64,000 bases of DNA from an uncultured Oscillospiraceae bacterium (GCA_947626345.1 CANQSF010000010.1:1-64000), one strand, 5' to 3'. Numbered from the stretch's first letter, positions 1-6,806 are shown. Translations and numbers: made by a program. Notes: generated by a model not told the origin, from the letters alone.

Positions 1-110
1 AGCGCCTTCTCGATGGCGATGGAGTCCTCATTGCCCACGGCGCTCAAAAGCGTGAGCGTCATCTTCGCGGTGTTGAACACCGGGTTCGTGAGCTCATAAA
101 GCTCGTTCAT
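1..110 (-). CDS. Unknown small protein, N-terminal part only
   Basis: Only the first 36 codons lie inside the window; the gene runs off its left edge. The visible N-terminus starts MNELYELTNPVFNTAKM and continues as a helical, moderately hydrophobic stretch. No double-glycine site is seen in this part, so it may not be a precursor peptide. An AGGAGA-type ribosome site precedes the ATG. It lies just downstream of the frameshifted leader peptide gene and on the same strand, so it is probably the next gene of the peptide cluster. I do not recognise the family. Confidence 0.6.
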   Translation of the reverse strand, partial: MNELYELTNPVFNTAKMTLTLLSAVGNEDSIAIEKA

Positions 111-136
111 GCGCGTTCTCCTTTCGGGCCGGCCTG

Positions 137-369
137 TCAGCGCAGCCCAAGCTCTTTGGCGCCGTCATCGCAATAGCTTCCACTGCTATACTGCTTGGTT
201 TTTTTCTCAGGGTCGTGGCAGCGCTGGCAAATAAACAGGTCATTGAGCCAATCCTTAAATCCGCCCCCGGCCACATTTTCCAGGACCTCGTCGGGCAGAG
301 CCTCATCTATACCCCCCCCCCGACATTTTCCAGGGTCTCGTTGTTCTTCTTGTTTTCGTTATCGTCCAT
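137..369 (-). pseudogene. Frameshifted double-glycine leader peptide (LP1)
   Basis: The gene begins with the cluster's usual leader start (MDDNENKK, ATG at 367-369) and ends with a cysteine-bearing core (FICQRCHD, then a lone Cys, end KELGLR), but the two halves are in different frames. They meet at a run of ten G at 311-320. As written, translation stops at TAG three codons after the run; 8 or 11 G would give one open frame of 76 or 77 residues. In that frame the leader end appears twice, ETLENV-Gly run and later DEVLENVAGG. The core resembles the zinc-ribbon cores of its neighbours. It could be a pseudogene, a phase-variable gene or an assembly error in the homopolymer. Confidence 0.7.
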
Positions 370-374
370 CGGCT

Positions 375-563
375 TCACCCATTCGAGAATCTGATGTTAT
401 AGTGGGACTCGCAATACCACCTGCCATCAGGGCCCTGTATGGTGCCAGAGCCGCAGCGGCAGTCCACACAGTCTTGGAGAACGACCGTCTTTCCCCCGGC
501 CACATTGTCCAGCGCCTCGTCGGCCAGTTCCTCAAAGCTCTTTTTGTTCTCGTTGTCGTTCAT
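375..563 (-). CDS. Double-glycine leader peptide with Cys-rich core (LP2)
   Basis: This 62-residue precursor has the shared 24-residue leader (NDNENKK, then ELADEALDNVAGG) followed by a 38-residue core. The core carries four cysteines and a histidine (CVDCRCG near residues 32-37, WYCESHY near 49-55), a pattern that fits metal binding. Cleavage after the Gly-Gly by the C39 domain of the cluster transporter is inferred from the leader type. A strong GGAGG ribosome site precedes the ATG. It has its own upstream element (587-605) shared with LP9, LP11 and the STAS operon. No modifying enzyme is adjacent. Its biological activity is unknown. Confidence 0.85.
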   Translation of the reverse strand: MNDNENKKSFEELADEALDNVAGGKTVVLQDCVDCRCGSGTIQGPDGRWYCESHYNIRFSNG

Positions 564-586
564 AGTGGTCCTCCTTTTTTCGTTCT

Positions 587-605
587 CTGTCTCTTTATAC
601 GTTTC
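587..605 (-). promoter_or_regulatory. Cluster promoter-like element before LP2
   Basis: Read on the minus strand the element contains GAAACGTATAAAGAGACAG. The same core occurs before LP9 (GGAACGTATAAGAAAG), LP11 (GGAACGTATCAAGAAA) and the STAS gene (GATCGTATAAAGAGACAG). All four lie in non-coding gaps on the same strand. CGTAT resembles a -10 of an ECF-type promoter and TATAAA a normal -10; no consistent -35 box was found. A GCCC-TTT-GGGC hairpin plus T run lies just upstream and may end transcription from the Sel1 gene. Confidence 0.5.
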
Positions 606-642
606 AAAAAGCCCAAAGGGCCGGCGGTCCCGAAAGATTTTT

Positions 643-2418
643 TCAGTCCCCGGCGGCGGGATCCTCCGCCGTCAGCTCCTCCAGCCGCGCCATGGCGATG
701 GGGAGTCCCTGCTCCGCCGCGCCGGTCAGCAGCTCCATGGCCTTCTCTTCATCCTGCTCCACGCCATAGCCGGAGAAATAGCAGACGGCCAGCGCATACA
801 TGGCATCCCTGTCGTTGTCCCCGGCGGCGTCGGCCAGCAGCTCCGCGGCTTTTTCATAGTCCTGTTCCACGCCCCGGCCCATGAAGTACATCTGGCCCAG
901 GACCCGCCTGTCGGAGATGCCCAGGTCGCCGTCGGCCTCCTGCGCCAGCAGGAGCTCCGCGGCCCGGCTGAAGAGCTCTTCGGCCCTCTCCTCGTCCTTT
1001 TCCGTGCCCATGCCCTCTTCGTAGAGCGCGCCCAGATACATCAGGGCCCCCGCGTTCTCCTCGTCCGCCTCGATGGTCTTTTCATACCACTGGACCGCTT
1101 GGGCGTCGTCCGGATCCACCGCGCCGCAGCCGTCGTCATAGTACCGGCCCAGCAGATACATGCCGGAGCTGTCGCCGGCCTCCGCCGCCTTTTCGGCCAG
1201 CTCGAAGGCCTTGGCCTCATCCAGCTCCACGCCCAGGCCGCAGGCGTACAGCCAGCTCAGGTTCGCCGAGGCCAGACCGTCTCCCTGCTCCGCGGCCTGG
1301 GCGTAATACTCCGCCGCCTTGGCGTAATCACGCTCCACGCCGTCGCCGTATTCGTACAGGCAGCCCAGGTTGTTGAGCGCGCTGACGTCGCCCTGCTCCG
1401 CCGCCTTCTCGTACCACTCCCTGGCCTGGACGTAGTCCTGCTCCACGCCATCGCCGTAGTCGTACATCACGCCCACGTTGAAGGCTGCGTTGGCGTTGCC
1501 CTGCTCCGCCCCCTTTTCGTACCACTCCATCGCCTGGGCGTAGTCCTGCTCCACGCCCTCGCCGGCATAGTACATATAGCCCAGATACTCCCAGACGTCG
1601 GGATGATCCTGCTCCGCGGCCAGGCTGAAGAACTCAAATGCCTTTTCATTGTCCAGCTCCACCCCGAAGCCGAAATAATACATACAGCCCAGGTGAAAAT
1701 AAGCATCGCAGTAGTCCTGCTCCGCGGACTTTTCATACCACTCCAGCGCCTTGGCATAGTCCTGCTCCACACCGGCGCCGTACTCGTACGCGACGCCCAG
1801 AGAGGCCATCGCCACACGGTCGCCGCGCTCAGCCGCTTGGGAAAAGAGCTCCACGGCCCGGGTCTCGTCCATCTCCACGCCCTCGCCATAGAAATAGCAC
1901 TGACCCAGATCGCACAGGGCCCCATCATAGTCCTGGTCAACGGCCTGCTGGAAAAGCGCCGCAGCCTTGGCCTCGTCCGCCTCCACGGCCTGGCCGTCAT
2001 CATAGAGCCAGCCCAGGACCAGCGCCTCCCGGCCGGTGAGCTCGCTCTCGTCCACGGCGCTGAGCCGGGCGTACAGGCTGTCAAAGAGTTCCTCCGCCTT
2101 GGCCTCGTCTTGCTCCACGCCCTTGCCATCTTCATAGAGCTTCGCCAAGCGATACACGGCCTCCGCCTGATCCTGTTCGGCGGCCTTTTCATACCACGCC
2201 GCCGCCTGGGCATAGTCCACGTCCACCACGCCATAGCCGTTTTCGTAGAAATCGCCCACTGCGTATTGGGCGTCCGGCTCGCCCTTTTCTGCCGCCTGAG
2301 TGTAATCGTCAAAGGCCTTCGCCTTGTCCGGCTCCTCGGGCCTTTTCCCGAAGCCCGCGGAAAGTCCCAGCAGCATGACCGCCGCCAGGATCAGCGCCAA
2401 CGTCCTTCTGATGCTCAT
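643..2418 (-). CDS. Secreted Sel1-repeat (TPR-like) protein
   Basis: The 591-residue protein starts with a signal peptide (MSIRRTLALILAAVMLLGLSA) and then consists almost wholly of about fourteen Sel1-type repeats of about 36 residues, each with the pattern A-x3-Y-x2-AAE-x-G and G-x-GVExDyxKA. Sel1 repeats form helical solenoids that bind other proteins. The repeats are rich in Asp and Glu, giving a strongly acidic surface. The start at 2418 is chosen because GGGAGG lies nine bases upstream and the signal peptide then starts properly. It sits between precursor genes, so a role as an extracellular scaffold or chaperone for exported peptides is an inference only. Confidence 0.88.
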   Translation of the reverse strand: MSIRRTLALILAAVMLLGLSAGFGKRPEEPDKAKAFDDYTQAAEKGEPDAQYAVGDFYENGYGVVDVDYAQAAAWYEKAAEQDQAEAVYRLAKLYEDGKGVEQDEAKAEELFDSLYARLSAVDESELTGREALVLGWLYDDGQAVEADEAKAAALFQQAVDQDYDGALCDLGQCYFYGEGVEMDETRAVELFSQAAERGDRVAMASLGVAYEYGAGVEQDYAKALEWYEKSAEQDYCDAYFHLGCMYYFGFGVELDNEKAFEFFSLAAEQDHPDVWEYLGYMYYAGEGVEQDYAQAMEWYEKGAEQGNANAAFNVGVMYDYGDGVEQDYVQAREWYEKAAEQGDVSALNNLGCLYEYGDGVERDYAKAAEYYAQAAEQGDGLASANLSWLYACGLGVELDEAKAFELAEKAAEAGDSSGMYLLGRYYDDGCGAVDPDDAQAVQWYEKTIEADEENAGALMYLGALYEEGMGTEKDEERAEELFSRAAELLLAQEADGDLGISDRRVLGQMYFMGRGVEQDYEKAAELLADAAGDNDRDAMYALAVCYFSGYGVEQDEEKAMELLTGAAEQGLPIAMARLEELTAEDPAAGD

Positions 2419-2476
2419 ATAGGTACCTCCCATTCGCTGTCTGCCCAGCACGGGGCAGGATATGTCTTTCAAACGC

Positions 2477-2641
2477 TTACCGCTTCTTCTGACCTTCCTC
2501 TTCCTGCCCGGCCAGCAGCTCCTCCAGCTCTTTCGGGGTCAGCGTCTGCGGGCCGCTGAAGTCCATCGTGCCGCCTGTGACGGAGTCCATTGCCTCGTCC
2601 GCCAGCTCTTCCGGGGTCTTTTCGTTCTCGTTGTCGTTCAT
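2477..2641 (-). CDS. Double-glycine leader peptide without cysteines (LP3)
   Basis: A 54-residue precursor with the shared leader (NDNENEK, then ELADEAMDSVTGG) and a 30-residue core that is acidic and helical (LTPKELEELLAGQEEEG) and ends in KKR. It has no cysteine, unlike most of its neighbours. The ATG at 2639-2641 follows a GGAGAACGACT ribosome site. The gene lies between the secreted C39-like protease and the Sel1 protein, in the same direction. Export through the NHLP transporter and cleavage after TGG are inferred from the leader. Confidence 0.8.
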   Translation of the reverse strand: MNDNENEKTPEELADEAMDSVTGGTMDFSGPQTLTPKELEELLAGQEEEGQKKR

Positions 2642-2652
2642 AGTCGTTCTCC

Positions 2653-3438
2653 TTATTCTTCTTCGGGGCGGGCCACCAGGAAGCACATGTCGTTCAGCTC
2701 GCCCTCGTCAAAGTAATCATAGAAGGTGAAGTTGTACATAAACCGCTCGGCGGGATAGATGCCGTAACCGTCCTGGTCATGATCCGTGCTGTCGTATGGG
2801 TCAGCCACGATGATCACGTCGTCCTGGGTGGTCTCGGTGCCCATGTCGTCGTAACCGATGATGATCTGCCAGTGGGCGCCCCAGTCGTTCCAGCCGATGA
2901 TGATGGGGTCCCCGGCTGCCAGGGTCTGCTGGATGTAATCGAAGGTGAAGATATCCTCCACGTCCTCCCCCGCGTCGATGGCGGAGTAGCACTGGAAACC
3001 GCCCACGGCGTCGAACAGGCCCGCCATCTGGCTCATGCTGGTGGCCACCGGCTCCAGCCCCTGGGGCCGCAGCCGGGCCAGGCTCTCCTCGTCATAGTCC
3101 CCCCGCAGGCCGTACCACTCCATGGTCATCAGCACGCACGCCACGCCGCAGCTCCACTCGCTGGACTGCTGCATGGTCTTGAAATTGGTCAGGATGGTAA
3201 GGCTCTCGGTGGAGGTCATGTTGTAAAAATCCGGGTGGCGGAAGTAGGGGCTGTCCTCATGGTCCCCCGCCCGCTCCACGCTGTCCGAGCCGTCCTCAGG
3301 GCTGATATCCGCCCCGTCGTCGAATTTCATCTCGTCGGAGAAGTTTTCTTCCTCCGCCGCCAGCGCCGGCATGGCCGCGCCCAGGATCAGCGCCGCCGCC
3401 AGGGCCAGCGCCAGAAAGTATCTCGCGCTTCGCTTCAT
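2653..3438 (-). CDS. Secreted C39-like (papain-fold) cysteine protease
   Basis: The 261-residue protein has a clear signal peptide (residues 1-27, ending MPALA). The rest matches the C39-like papain fold: a Gln-x5-Cys element (Q91, C97 in SSEWSCGVAC), a catalytic His (H189 in GAHWQIIIGYDD) and an Asp (D213 in VADPYD). Family members cut peptides or act as isopeptidases outside the cell. The start is set by AAGGAGATATGAC just upstream. Since it is encoded among the leader peptides, a second processing step after export, or removal of competing peptides, is plausible. The substrate is unknown. Confidence 0.82.
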   Translation of the reverse strand: MKRSARYFLALALAAALILGAAMPALAAEEENFSDEMKFDDGADISPEDGSDSVERAGDHEDSPYFRHPDFYNMTSTESLTILTNFKTMQQSSEWSCGVACVLMTMEWYGLRGDYDEESLARLRPQGLEPVATSMSQMAGLFDAVGGFQCYSAIDAGEDVEDIFTFDYIQQTLAAGDPIIIGWNDWGAHWQIIIGYDDMGTETTQDDVIIVADPYDSTDHDQDGYGIYPAERFMYNFTFYDYFDEGELNDMCFLVARPEEE

Positions 3439-3449
3439 GTCATATCTCC

Positions 3450-3650
3450 TTACCACAGCTGTTTGCCGCAGTCGGGGCAGTAGTAATGGCCGTCGTGCCA
3501 GTCCAGCTTATCTACGGTGAACCATTTGATGCATTCGGAGCAGGCAAACATATTCTGATCCGCAGTCTCCCAGTTCCAGCCCCCGGCCACCTTGTCCAGC
3601 GCCTCGTCGGCCAGCTCCTCCGGGGTCTTCTTGTTCTCGCTGTTTTCCAT
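3450..3650 (-). CDS. Double-glycine leader peptide with zinc-ribbon core (LP4)
   Basis: A 66-residue precursor: shared leader (MENSENKK, then ELADEALDKVAGG), then a 42-residue core with two CxxC pairs (FACSECIKW near residues 36-44 and YYCPDCGKQLW at the end). The spacing between pairs, about 20 residues, is that of a small zinc ribbon. The start at ATG 3648-3650 follows a GGAGAAACATC ribosome site and fits the family leader. It is followed closely by the C39-like protease gene. The core is rich in aromatic residues. Confidence 0.87.
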   Translation of the reverse strand: MENSENKKTPEELADEALDKVAGGWNWETADQNMFACSECIKWFTVDKLDWHDGHYYCPDCGKQLW

Positions 3651-3682
3651 GATGTTTCTCCTTTCCCCGTCCGGGACGGTCA

Positions 3683-3886
3683 TCACACATACCCGAGATC
3701 GCGGGCGCAGTCGGCGCACATGGACTTATGCTTTGTCGGATCCTTCGGGTCACGGCATATCACCAGCCTCTCTTTTGGCTGATTGCACTCGGGACAGGTG
3801 ACCGTGGGGCGTACGTATTCCTTCCTCCCCCCGCCCGTTATCGCGTCCAGGGCCTCGCAGCTCTTCTTGTTCTCGTTGTCGTCCAT
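3683..3886 (-). CDS. Double-glycine leader peptide with zinc-ribbon core (LP5)
   Basis: A 67-residue precursor with a shortened leader (MDDNENKKSCEALDAITGG) that lacks the ELADEAL segment but keeps the start and the Gly-Gly end. The core has two CxxC pairs (TCPECNQPKERLVIC and MCADCARD) with a fifth Cys between them, and is basic. It resembles a zinc ribbon or treble clef of a DNA- or RNA-binding protein, but the leader marks it for export. GGGAGAAACGACA precedes the ATG. The shortened leader could test how much of the leader the exporter needs. Confidence 0.83.
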   Translation of the reverse strand: MDDNENKKSCEALDAITGGGRKEYVRPTVTCPECNQPKERLVICRDPKDPTKHKSMCADCARDLGYV

Positions 3887-3917
3887 TGTCGTTTCTCCCT
3901 TCCCCGGCTCCGCCGGA

Positions 3918-4088
3918 TCACACCGTACCGCCCGTCTTTCCGCCTATGGCGTCGGGCGGGTCAGGCGTCGCGCCCTCGATCGGTTGGCGGCCAAATGGTT
4001 CTATAATGACGGATTTGCCACCGTCCACCTTGTCCAGCTCCTCGTCCGCCAGGGCCTCGGGAGCTTTCTTGTTCTCGTTGTCGTTCAT
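3918..4088 (-). CDS. Double-glycine leader peptide, Cys-free core (LP6)
   Basis: A 56-residue precursor: leader NDNENKK then ALADEELDKVDGG, core KSVIIEPFG followed by a Pro/Asp stretch and the end AIGGKTGGTV. It is a close paralogue of LP7 immediately upstream; the two cores share the first residues (KSVII) and the last ten. The DNA around the stop codons (3921-3952 and 4112-4144) is nearly identical, so one arose by recent tandem duplication. No cysteine is present. The function of the Gly-rich tail is unknown. Confidence 0.82.
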   Translation of the reverse strand: MNDNENKKAPEALADEELDKVDGGKSVIIEPFGRQPIEGATPDPPDAIGGKTGGTV

Positions 4089-4111
4089 TGTCGTTTCTCC
4101 CTTCCCGGCGG

Positions 4112-4279
4112 TCACACCGTACCGCCCGTCTTTCCGCCTATGGCGCCGGGCAGGACAGACCTCACACCCTCATGCGGTGGAGGGTCGTTGGTTATAATGA
4201 CAGACTTGCCCCCGGCCACCTGATCCAGCGCCTCGTCGGTCAGCTCCTTCGGGGGCTTTTTGTCCTCGTTGTCGTTCAC
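4112..4279 (-). CDS. Double-glycine leader peptide with GTG start (LP7)
   Basis: This 55-residue precursor is easy to miss because it is short and starts with GTG (4277-4279), preceded by AGGAGGAGAGAAC. The leader (NDNEDKK, then ELTDEALDQVAGG) and the core (KSVIITNDPPPHEG, end AIGGKTGGTV) match LP6 next to it. The middle of the core differs completely from LP6 while both ends are conserved. That pattern suggests fast change in the middle, or different selection there. Export by the cluster transporter is inferred from the leader. Confidence 0.82.
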   Translation of the reverse strand: MNDNEDKKPPKELTDEALDQVAGGKSVIITNDPPPHEGVRSVLPGAIGGKTGGTV

Positions 4280-4290
4280 GTTCTCTCCTC

Positions 4291-4596
4291 CTATGACAAA
4301 GCCAGCTTCAGCAATTCCAAGAACTCCGGGTCGAGGTCTTTGAGCTGCTCTCTGAACTGCTCAACGAGCTGCTCAGCGAGCCAATCGGTCATGCTCGGAT
4401 CCTCCACCCCGCCGGAGACGCCGTCCAGCTCCTCGTCGGTCAGCTCGCCCTTCTTTCCGCGGAGGACTTTCTCCAGCTTCGCGAGCTTCTCCGCTGTCAG
4501 CTCCACCCCGCACGCCTTCGCCGCGGCCTCCAATTCCTCCGGGCTCTTGGCCTGCTGCGCTTTTTCCACGAATTCCTCGATCTTCTTCTGCTCCAT
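4291..4596 (-). CDS. Nif11-type leader peptide (LP8)
   Basis: The 101-residue protein has a long helical leader typical of the Nif11-related precursor family: SPEELEAAAKACGVELT near residues 18-34, then LTDEELDGVSGG ending near residue 63. The 38-residue core (VEDPSMTDWLAEQL to LKLALS) is acidic and amphipathic, with no cysteine. Nif11 leaders are established substrates of NHLP-type C39 transporters, so this gene links the short-leader peptides around it to that export family. GGAGAACTATC precedes the ATG. The core could act as a helical membrane-active peptide; that is a guess from its pattern. Confidence 0.85.
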   Translation of the reverse strand: MEQKKIEEFVEKAQQAKSPEELEAAAKACGVELTAEKLAKLEKVLRGKKGELTDEELDGVSGGVEDPSMTDWLAEQLVEQFREQLKDLDPEFLELLKLALS

Positions 4597-4629
4597 GATA
4601 GTTCTCCTTTCTGCCGGGTCACCCGGCCA

Positions 4630-4866
4630 TCAAAGTTTGCGCCATGTCCATTCCGGGCCGTAGTTGTCTTTTAAGCAATCCTCGCAGATATAGGAAATGG
4701 ATCTTGCATAACCCGCCGGGTCACGGTAGGAACCCACTCCCAGGGGAATGTCGTCCCGACCGCATATAAAGCAGCATGGCTTATACATTGACCACCCGCC
4801 AGCCACCTTGTCCAGCGCCTCGTCGGCCAGTTCCTCGGGGGTCTTTTTGTTCTCGTTGTCGTCCAC
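4630..4866 (-). CDS. Double-glycine leader peptide with zinc-ribbon core (LP9)
   Basis: A 78-residue precursor with leader MDDNENKK then ELADEALDKVAGG and a 54-residue core. The core has CCFICGRD and, about 24 residues later, YICEDCLKDN, ending in WTWRKL. The two CxxC pairs fit a zinc ribbon. AAGGAGGAATGACGTG precedes the ATG. A separate upstream element at 4901-4922 suggests that this gene starts its own transcript, running through LP8 to LP3. Confidence 0.87.
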   Translation of the reverse strand: MDDNENKKTPEELADEALDKVAGGWSMYKPCCFICGRDDIPLGVGSYRDPAGYARSISYICEDCLKDNYGPEWTWRKL

Positions 4867-4900
4867 GTCATTCCTCCTTAAAACAATACTTGTTTTGGGG

Positions 4901-4922
4901 TCTCTGCTTTCTTATACGTTCC
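4901..4922 (-). promoter_or_regulatory. Cluster promoter-like element before LP9
   Basis: On the minus strand the sequence GGAACGTATAAGAAAGCAGA matches the elements before LP2, LP11 and the STAS gene. As before LP2, a GC-rich inverted repeat (GGCC-TTTC-GGCC) stands about ten bases upstream of it. The start codon of LP9 is about 40 bases downstream. Confidence 0.5.
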
Positions 4923-4956
4923 GGCAGGCCGAAAGGCCGATGGCGGTCGAGAAAAT

Positions 4957-6255
4957 TCATTCCTCCGGCTCGTCCGGCAGGCGCATTTTGGGCACGTGCA
5001 CGTCGAAGGGTCCGCTGAGCGTGCAGTAGATGCCCTCCGATTCCAGCAAGTCCACGAATTGGTTCACATATGTATCGTCCTCGAACTCCTGCATGAAGCA
5101 GTAGTCGAAATACCCGTTGCAGGTATTGATCTCGATGCAGATGCCGCTGCCGTCCGTGGTCACGGAGCAGTGCACCGATTCGATCATATTCGCCATGCTG
5201 CCCCAGTCCGTCCGGCCCACGTAGCTGACCTTGAAGCTCACAGGCGCGGAGGCGGGCAGATTACCGATGCCCGTCCTGGCCCCGGTGACCACGGGCCGCA
5301 GCAGGGCGAACTTCTCCTGAAGCGTCAGCCTATCCAGCTCCTTTTCCAGAGCCAACTGCTTTTTCACCGTGTCCCACACCGTCTCCGGCTGGCTCTGGAG
5401 CATCACCATGCCCCGGCTGCATATGGCCAGCCGCTCGATGTCCGAGCCCTTCAGCCGGGGCGGATAAGCAAGCTCGATGAGCCTGACTATGCTCTGGTGA
5501 GCCAGAGGCTTACCGAGTACGTCCCGGAAGTTGTGGGCCATGCCGCACACCACCGGCTCTGCCATGTCCGGGTACAGGGTGTGCAGCGTCTTTGCCATAA
5601 AGGCGGATGTGATGGTGGCGGGGCTGCCGTCCTGGGTGCGGGTGTATTTCATGAAGGAGGTCTCCCCGATTCGGATGTGCCAGCAGCGCTGACGCCCCAC
5701 GGGGGTGTGGTCCGTGACGGAAAACGCGCCGCTCCAATGGGGCAGCATGGGCTCCTCCGTCTCCGGTATCTCTGTCTGGAACGGGTCCTCCATCTCTCCT
5801 TCGGGGATGTCCTCCCCCGCCAGCCGCACGCCAGCCGGGTCCAGGGTCCGCCCCTCCGTCTCGCAGAGGTAGTAGTAGAGCACCGTTTTGATCCAGTGGA
5901 AGGCCCCGGCTCCGTCCGTCAGGGCATGGAATGCCCCAAAGATGACGCTGGTACGCTCGTAACTCACGCCCACTAGATGGTAGTTGGACGCGGCTGTGTT
6001 CAGCTTCGCCGGCTCCGGCCCCTTCACGATGGTCACCGGCAGGGGGTTATCCTCCAGCACCAGCGCCTCACCCTGCACCGCAAGGCGCACGGAGAAGTAG
6101 GGATACCTCTCCATGGCCTTGTCCAGGGCCCTTCGCAGGGCCTCCGGCTCGATGGGATTTTTCAGCGTTACCCGCACGCTGAATGCGTTTGCAAAGTCCC
6201 GGTTCGCCCCGTAAAACATCGCCAGGCTCACCGGCGCCAGTTTTGTTGTCGCCAT
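4957..6255 (-). CDS. Condensation-domain-like acyltransferase
   Basis: The 432-residue protein has the HxxxDG active-site motif of the condensation/alcohol acetyltransferase/wax-ester superfamily (HALTDGAG, H110-D114). An N-terminal segment (residues 25-60, RVTLKNPIEPEALRRALDKA) is typical of that fold. Such enzymes move an acyl group from a CoA or carrier-protein thioester to an amine or alcohol. No carrier protein or adenylation domain of a peptide synthetase is nearby. The ATG at 6253-6255 follows GGAGAGATCT. Its place among precursor genes makes acylation of an exported peptide the obvious hypothesis, but this is not shown. Confidence 0.75.
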   Translation of the reverse strand: MATTKLAPVSLAMFYGANRDFANAFSVRVTLKNPIEPEALRRALDKAMERYPYFSVRLAVQGEALVLEDNPLPVTIVKGPEPAKLNTAASNYHLVGVSYERTSVIFGAFHALTDGAGAFHWIKTVLYYYLCETEGRTLDPAGVRLAGEDIPEGEMEDPFQTEIPETEEPMLPHWSGAFSVTDHTPVGRQRCWHIRIGETSFMKYTRTQDGSPATITSAFMAKTLHTLYPDMAEPVVCGMAHNFRDVLGKPLAHQSIVRLIELAYPPRLKGSDIERLAICSRGMVMLQSQPETVWDTVKKQLALEKELDRLTLQEKFALLRPVVTGARTGIGNLPASAPVSFKVSYVGRTDWGSMANMIESVHCSVTTDGSGICIEINTCNGYFDYCFMQEFEDDTYVNQFVDLLESEGIYCTLSGPFDVHVPKMRLPDEPEE

Positions 6256-6278
6256 AGATCTCTCCGTCCGCCGTCCCG

Positions 6279-6485
6279 TCAGCTGTTGCCGGGGAACACC
6301 GTGCGGCTGCTGATGCACCACACCTTTGCGCACGACGGGCAGTGCACCGTGCGGTTGCCCTCCGGCGCGCTCATAGCGGCGCCGCAGGAGCAGGTGAAGA
6401 ACAGAAACCCGTTCTCATATTTTGCTTTTACGCCCCCTGCCACCGCGTCCAGTTCCTCTTCGTTCAGGATGTTTCTCTCGTTCAT
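6279..6485 (-). CDS. Double-glycine leader peptide with zinc-ribbon core (LP10)
   Basis: A 68-residue precursor with a short leader (MNERNILNEEELDAVAGG, Gly-Gly at 17-18) and a 50-residue core. The core contains FTCSCGAA, then about 14 residues later VHCPSCAKVWC: a CxC and a CxxC pair plus one extra Cys, similar to an RNA-polymerase-subunit or transposase zinc ribbon. TAAGGAGAAACGATC precedes the ATG. It lies directly upstream of the acyltransferase gene, with 23 bases between. The leader keeps only the EELDAVAGG part of the family motif. Confidence 0.83.
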   Translation of the reverse strand: MNERNILNEEELDAVAGGVKAKYENGFLFFTCSCGAAMSAPEGNRTVHCPSCAKVWCISSRTVFPGNS

Positions 6486-6540
6486 GATCGTTTCTCCTTA
6501 TCAGTTAGTGATGATTTGATTTTCGCGCCGGGGCGCCCTA

Positions 6541-6765
6541 TTACACCCCGAGGGCCACATGGTACTTTTCATAGCACTCTCTGCACAGGTTCACCGGACC
6601 GGAGGGGCCGTAGTAGGTATCTACGGAGAAGTCGTGCAACCGAAAGCAGCAGGAGCAGCCGACATACCCGTCCTCCAATTCATCCCCCTCGCTGCCGCCC
6701 GCGACGGCGTTCAGCGCCTCGTCGGCCAGTTCCTCAAAGCTTTTCTCCTTTTTGTTGTCGTTCAT
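6541..6765 (-). CDS. Double-glycine leader peptide with zinc-ribbon core (LP11)
   Basis: A 74-residue precursor with the shared leader (NDNKKEK, then ELADEALNAVAGG) and a 50-residue core. The core starts acidic (SEGDELEDG) and then has GCSCCFRL and NLCRECYEKYH, again two cysteine pairs about 23 residues apart. The start ATG at 6763-6765 is fixed by the leader; the ribosome site (GAAAGGCG) is weaker than for the others. It is the first precursor gene downstream of the exporter genes and has its own promoter-like element at 6791-6806. Confidence 0.85.
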   Translation of the reverse strand: MNDNKKEKSFEELADEALNAVAGGSEGDELEDGYVGCSCCFRLHDFSVDTYYGPSGPVNLCRECYEKYHVALGV

Positions 6766-6790
6766 AACGATTCGCCTTTCTGTTTTTCTA

Positions 6791-6806
6791 TTTCTTGATA
6801 CGTTCC
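6791..6806 (-). promoter_or_regulatory. Cluster promoter-like element before LP11
   Basis: The minus-strand sequence GGAACGTATCAAGAAA matches the shared element before LP2 and LP9. It lies in the 198-base gap between the exporter gene and LP11, about 26 bases from the start codon. The rest of that gap shows no gene. Confidence 0.5.

Noticed and set aside
94-306. A 70-residue minus-strand frame in the LP1 region
   Set aside because: It is the frame entered after the stop in LP1 and lacks the family core; the cysteine-bearing frame is the coding one.
700-2350. Tandem 108-base DNA repeats in the Sel1 gene as a possible array
   Set aside because: They are diverged coding repeats in one frame, not a direct-repeat array.
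439-2559. A plus-strand open frame of 706 codons opposite the Sel1 gene
   Set aside because: Its apparent repeats are only the reverse reading of the Sel1 repeats.
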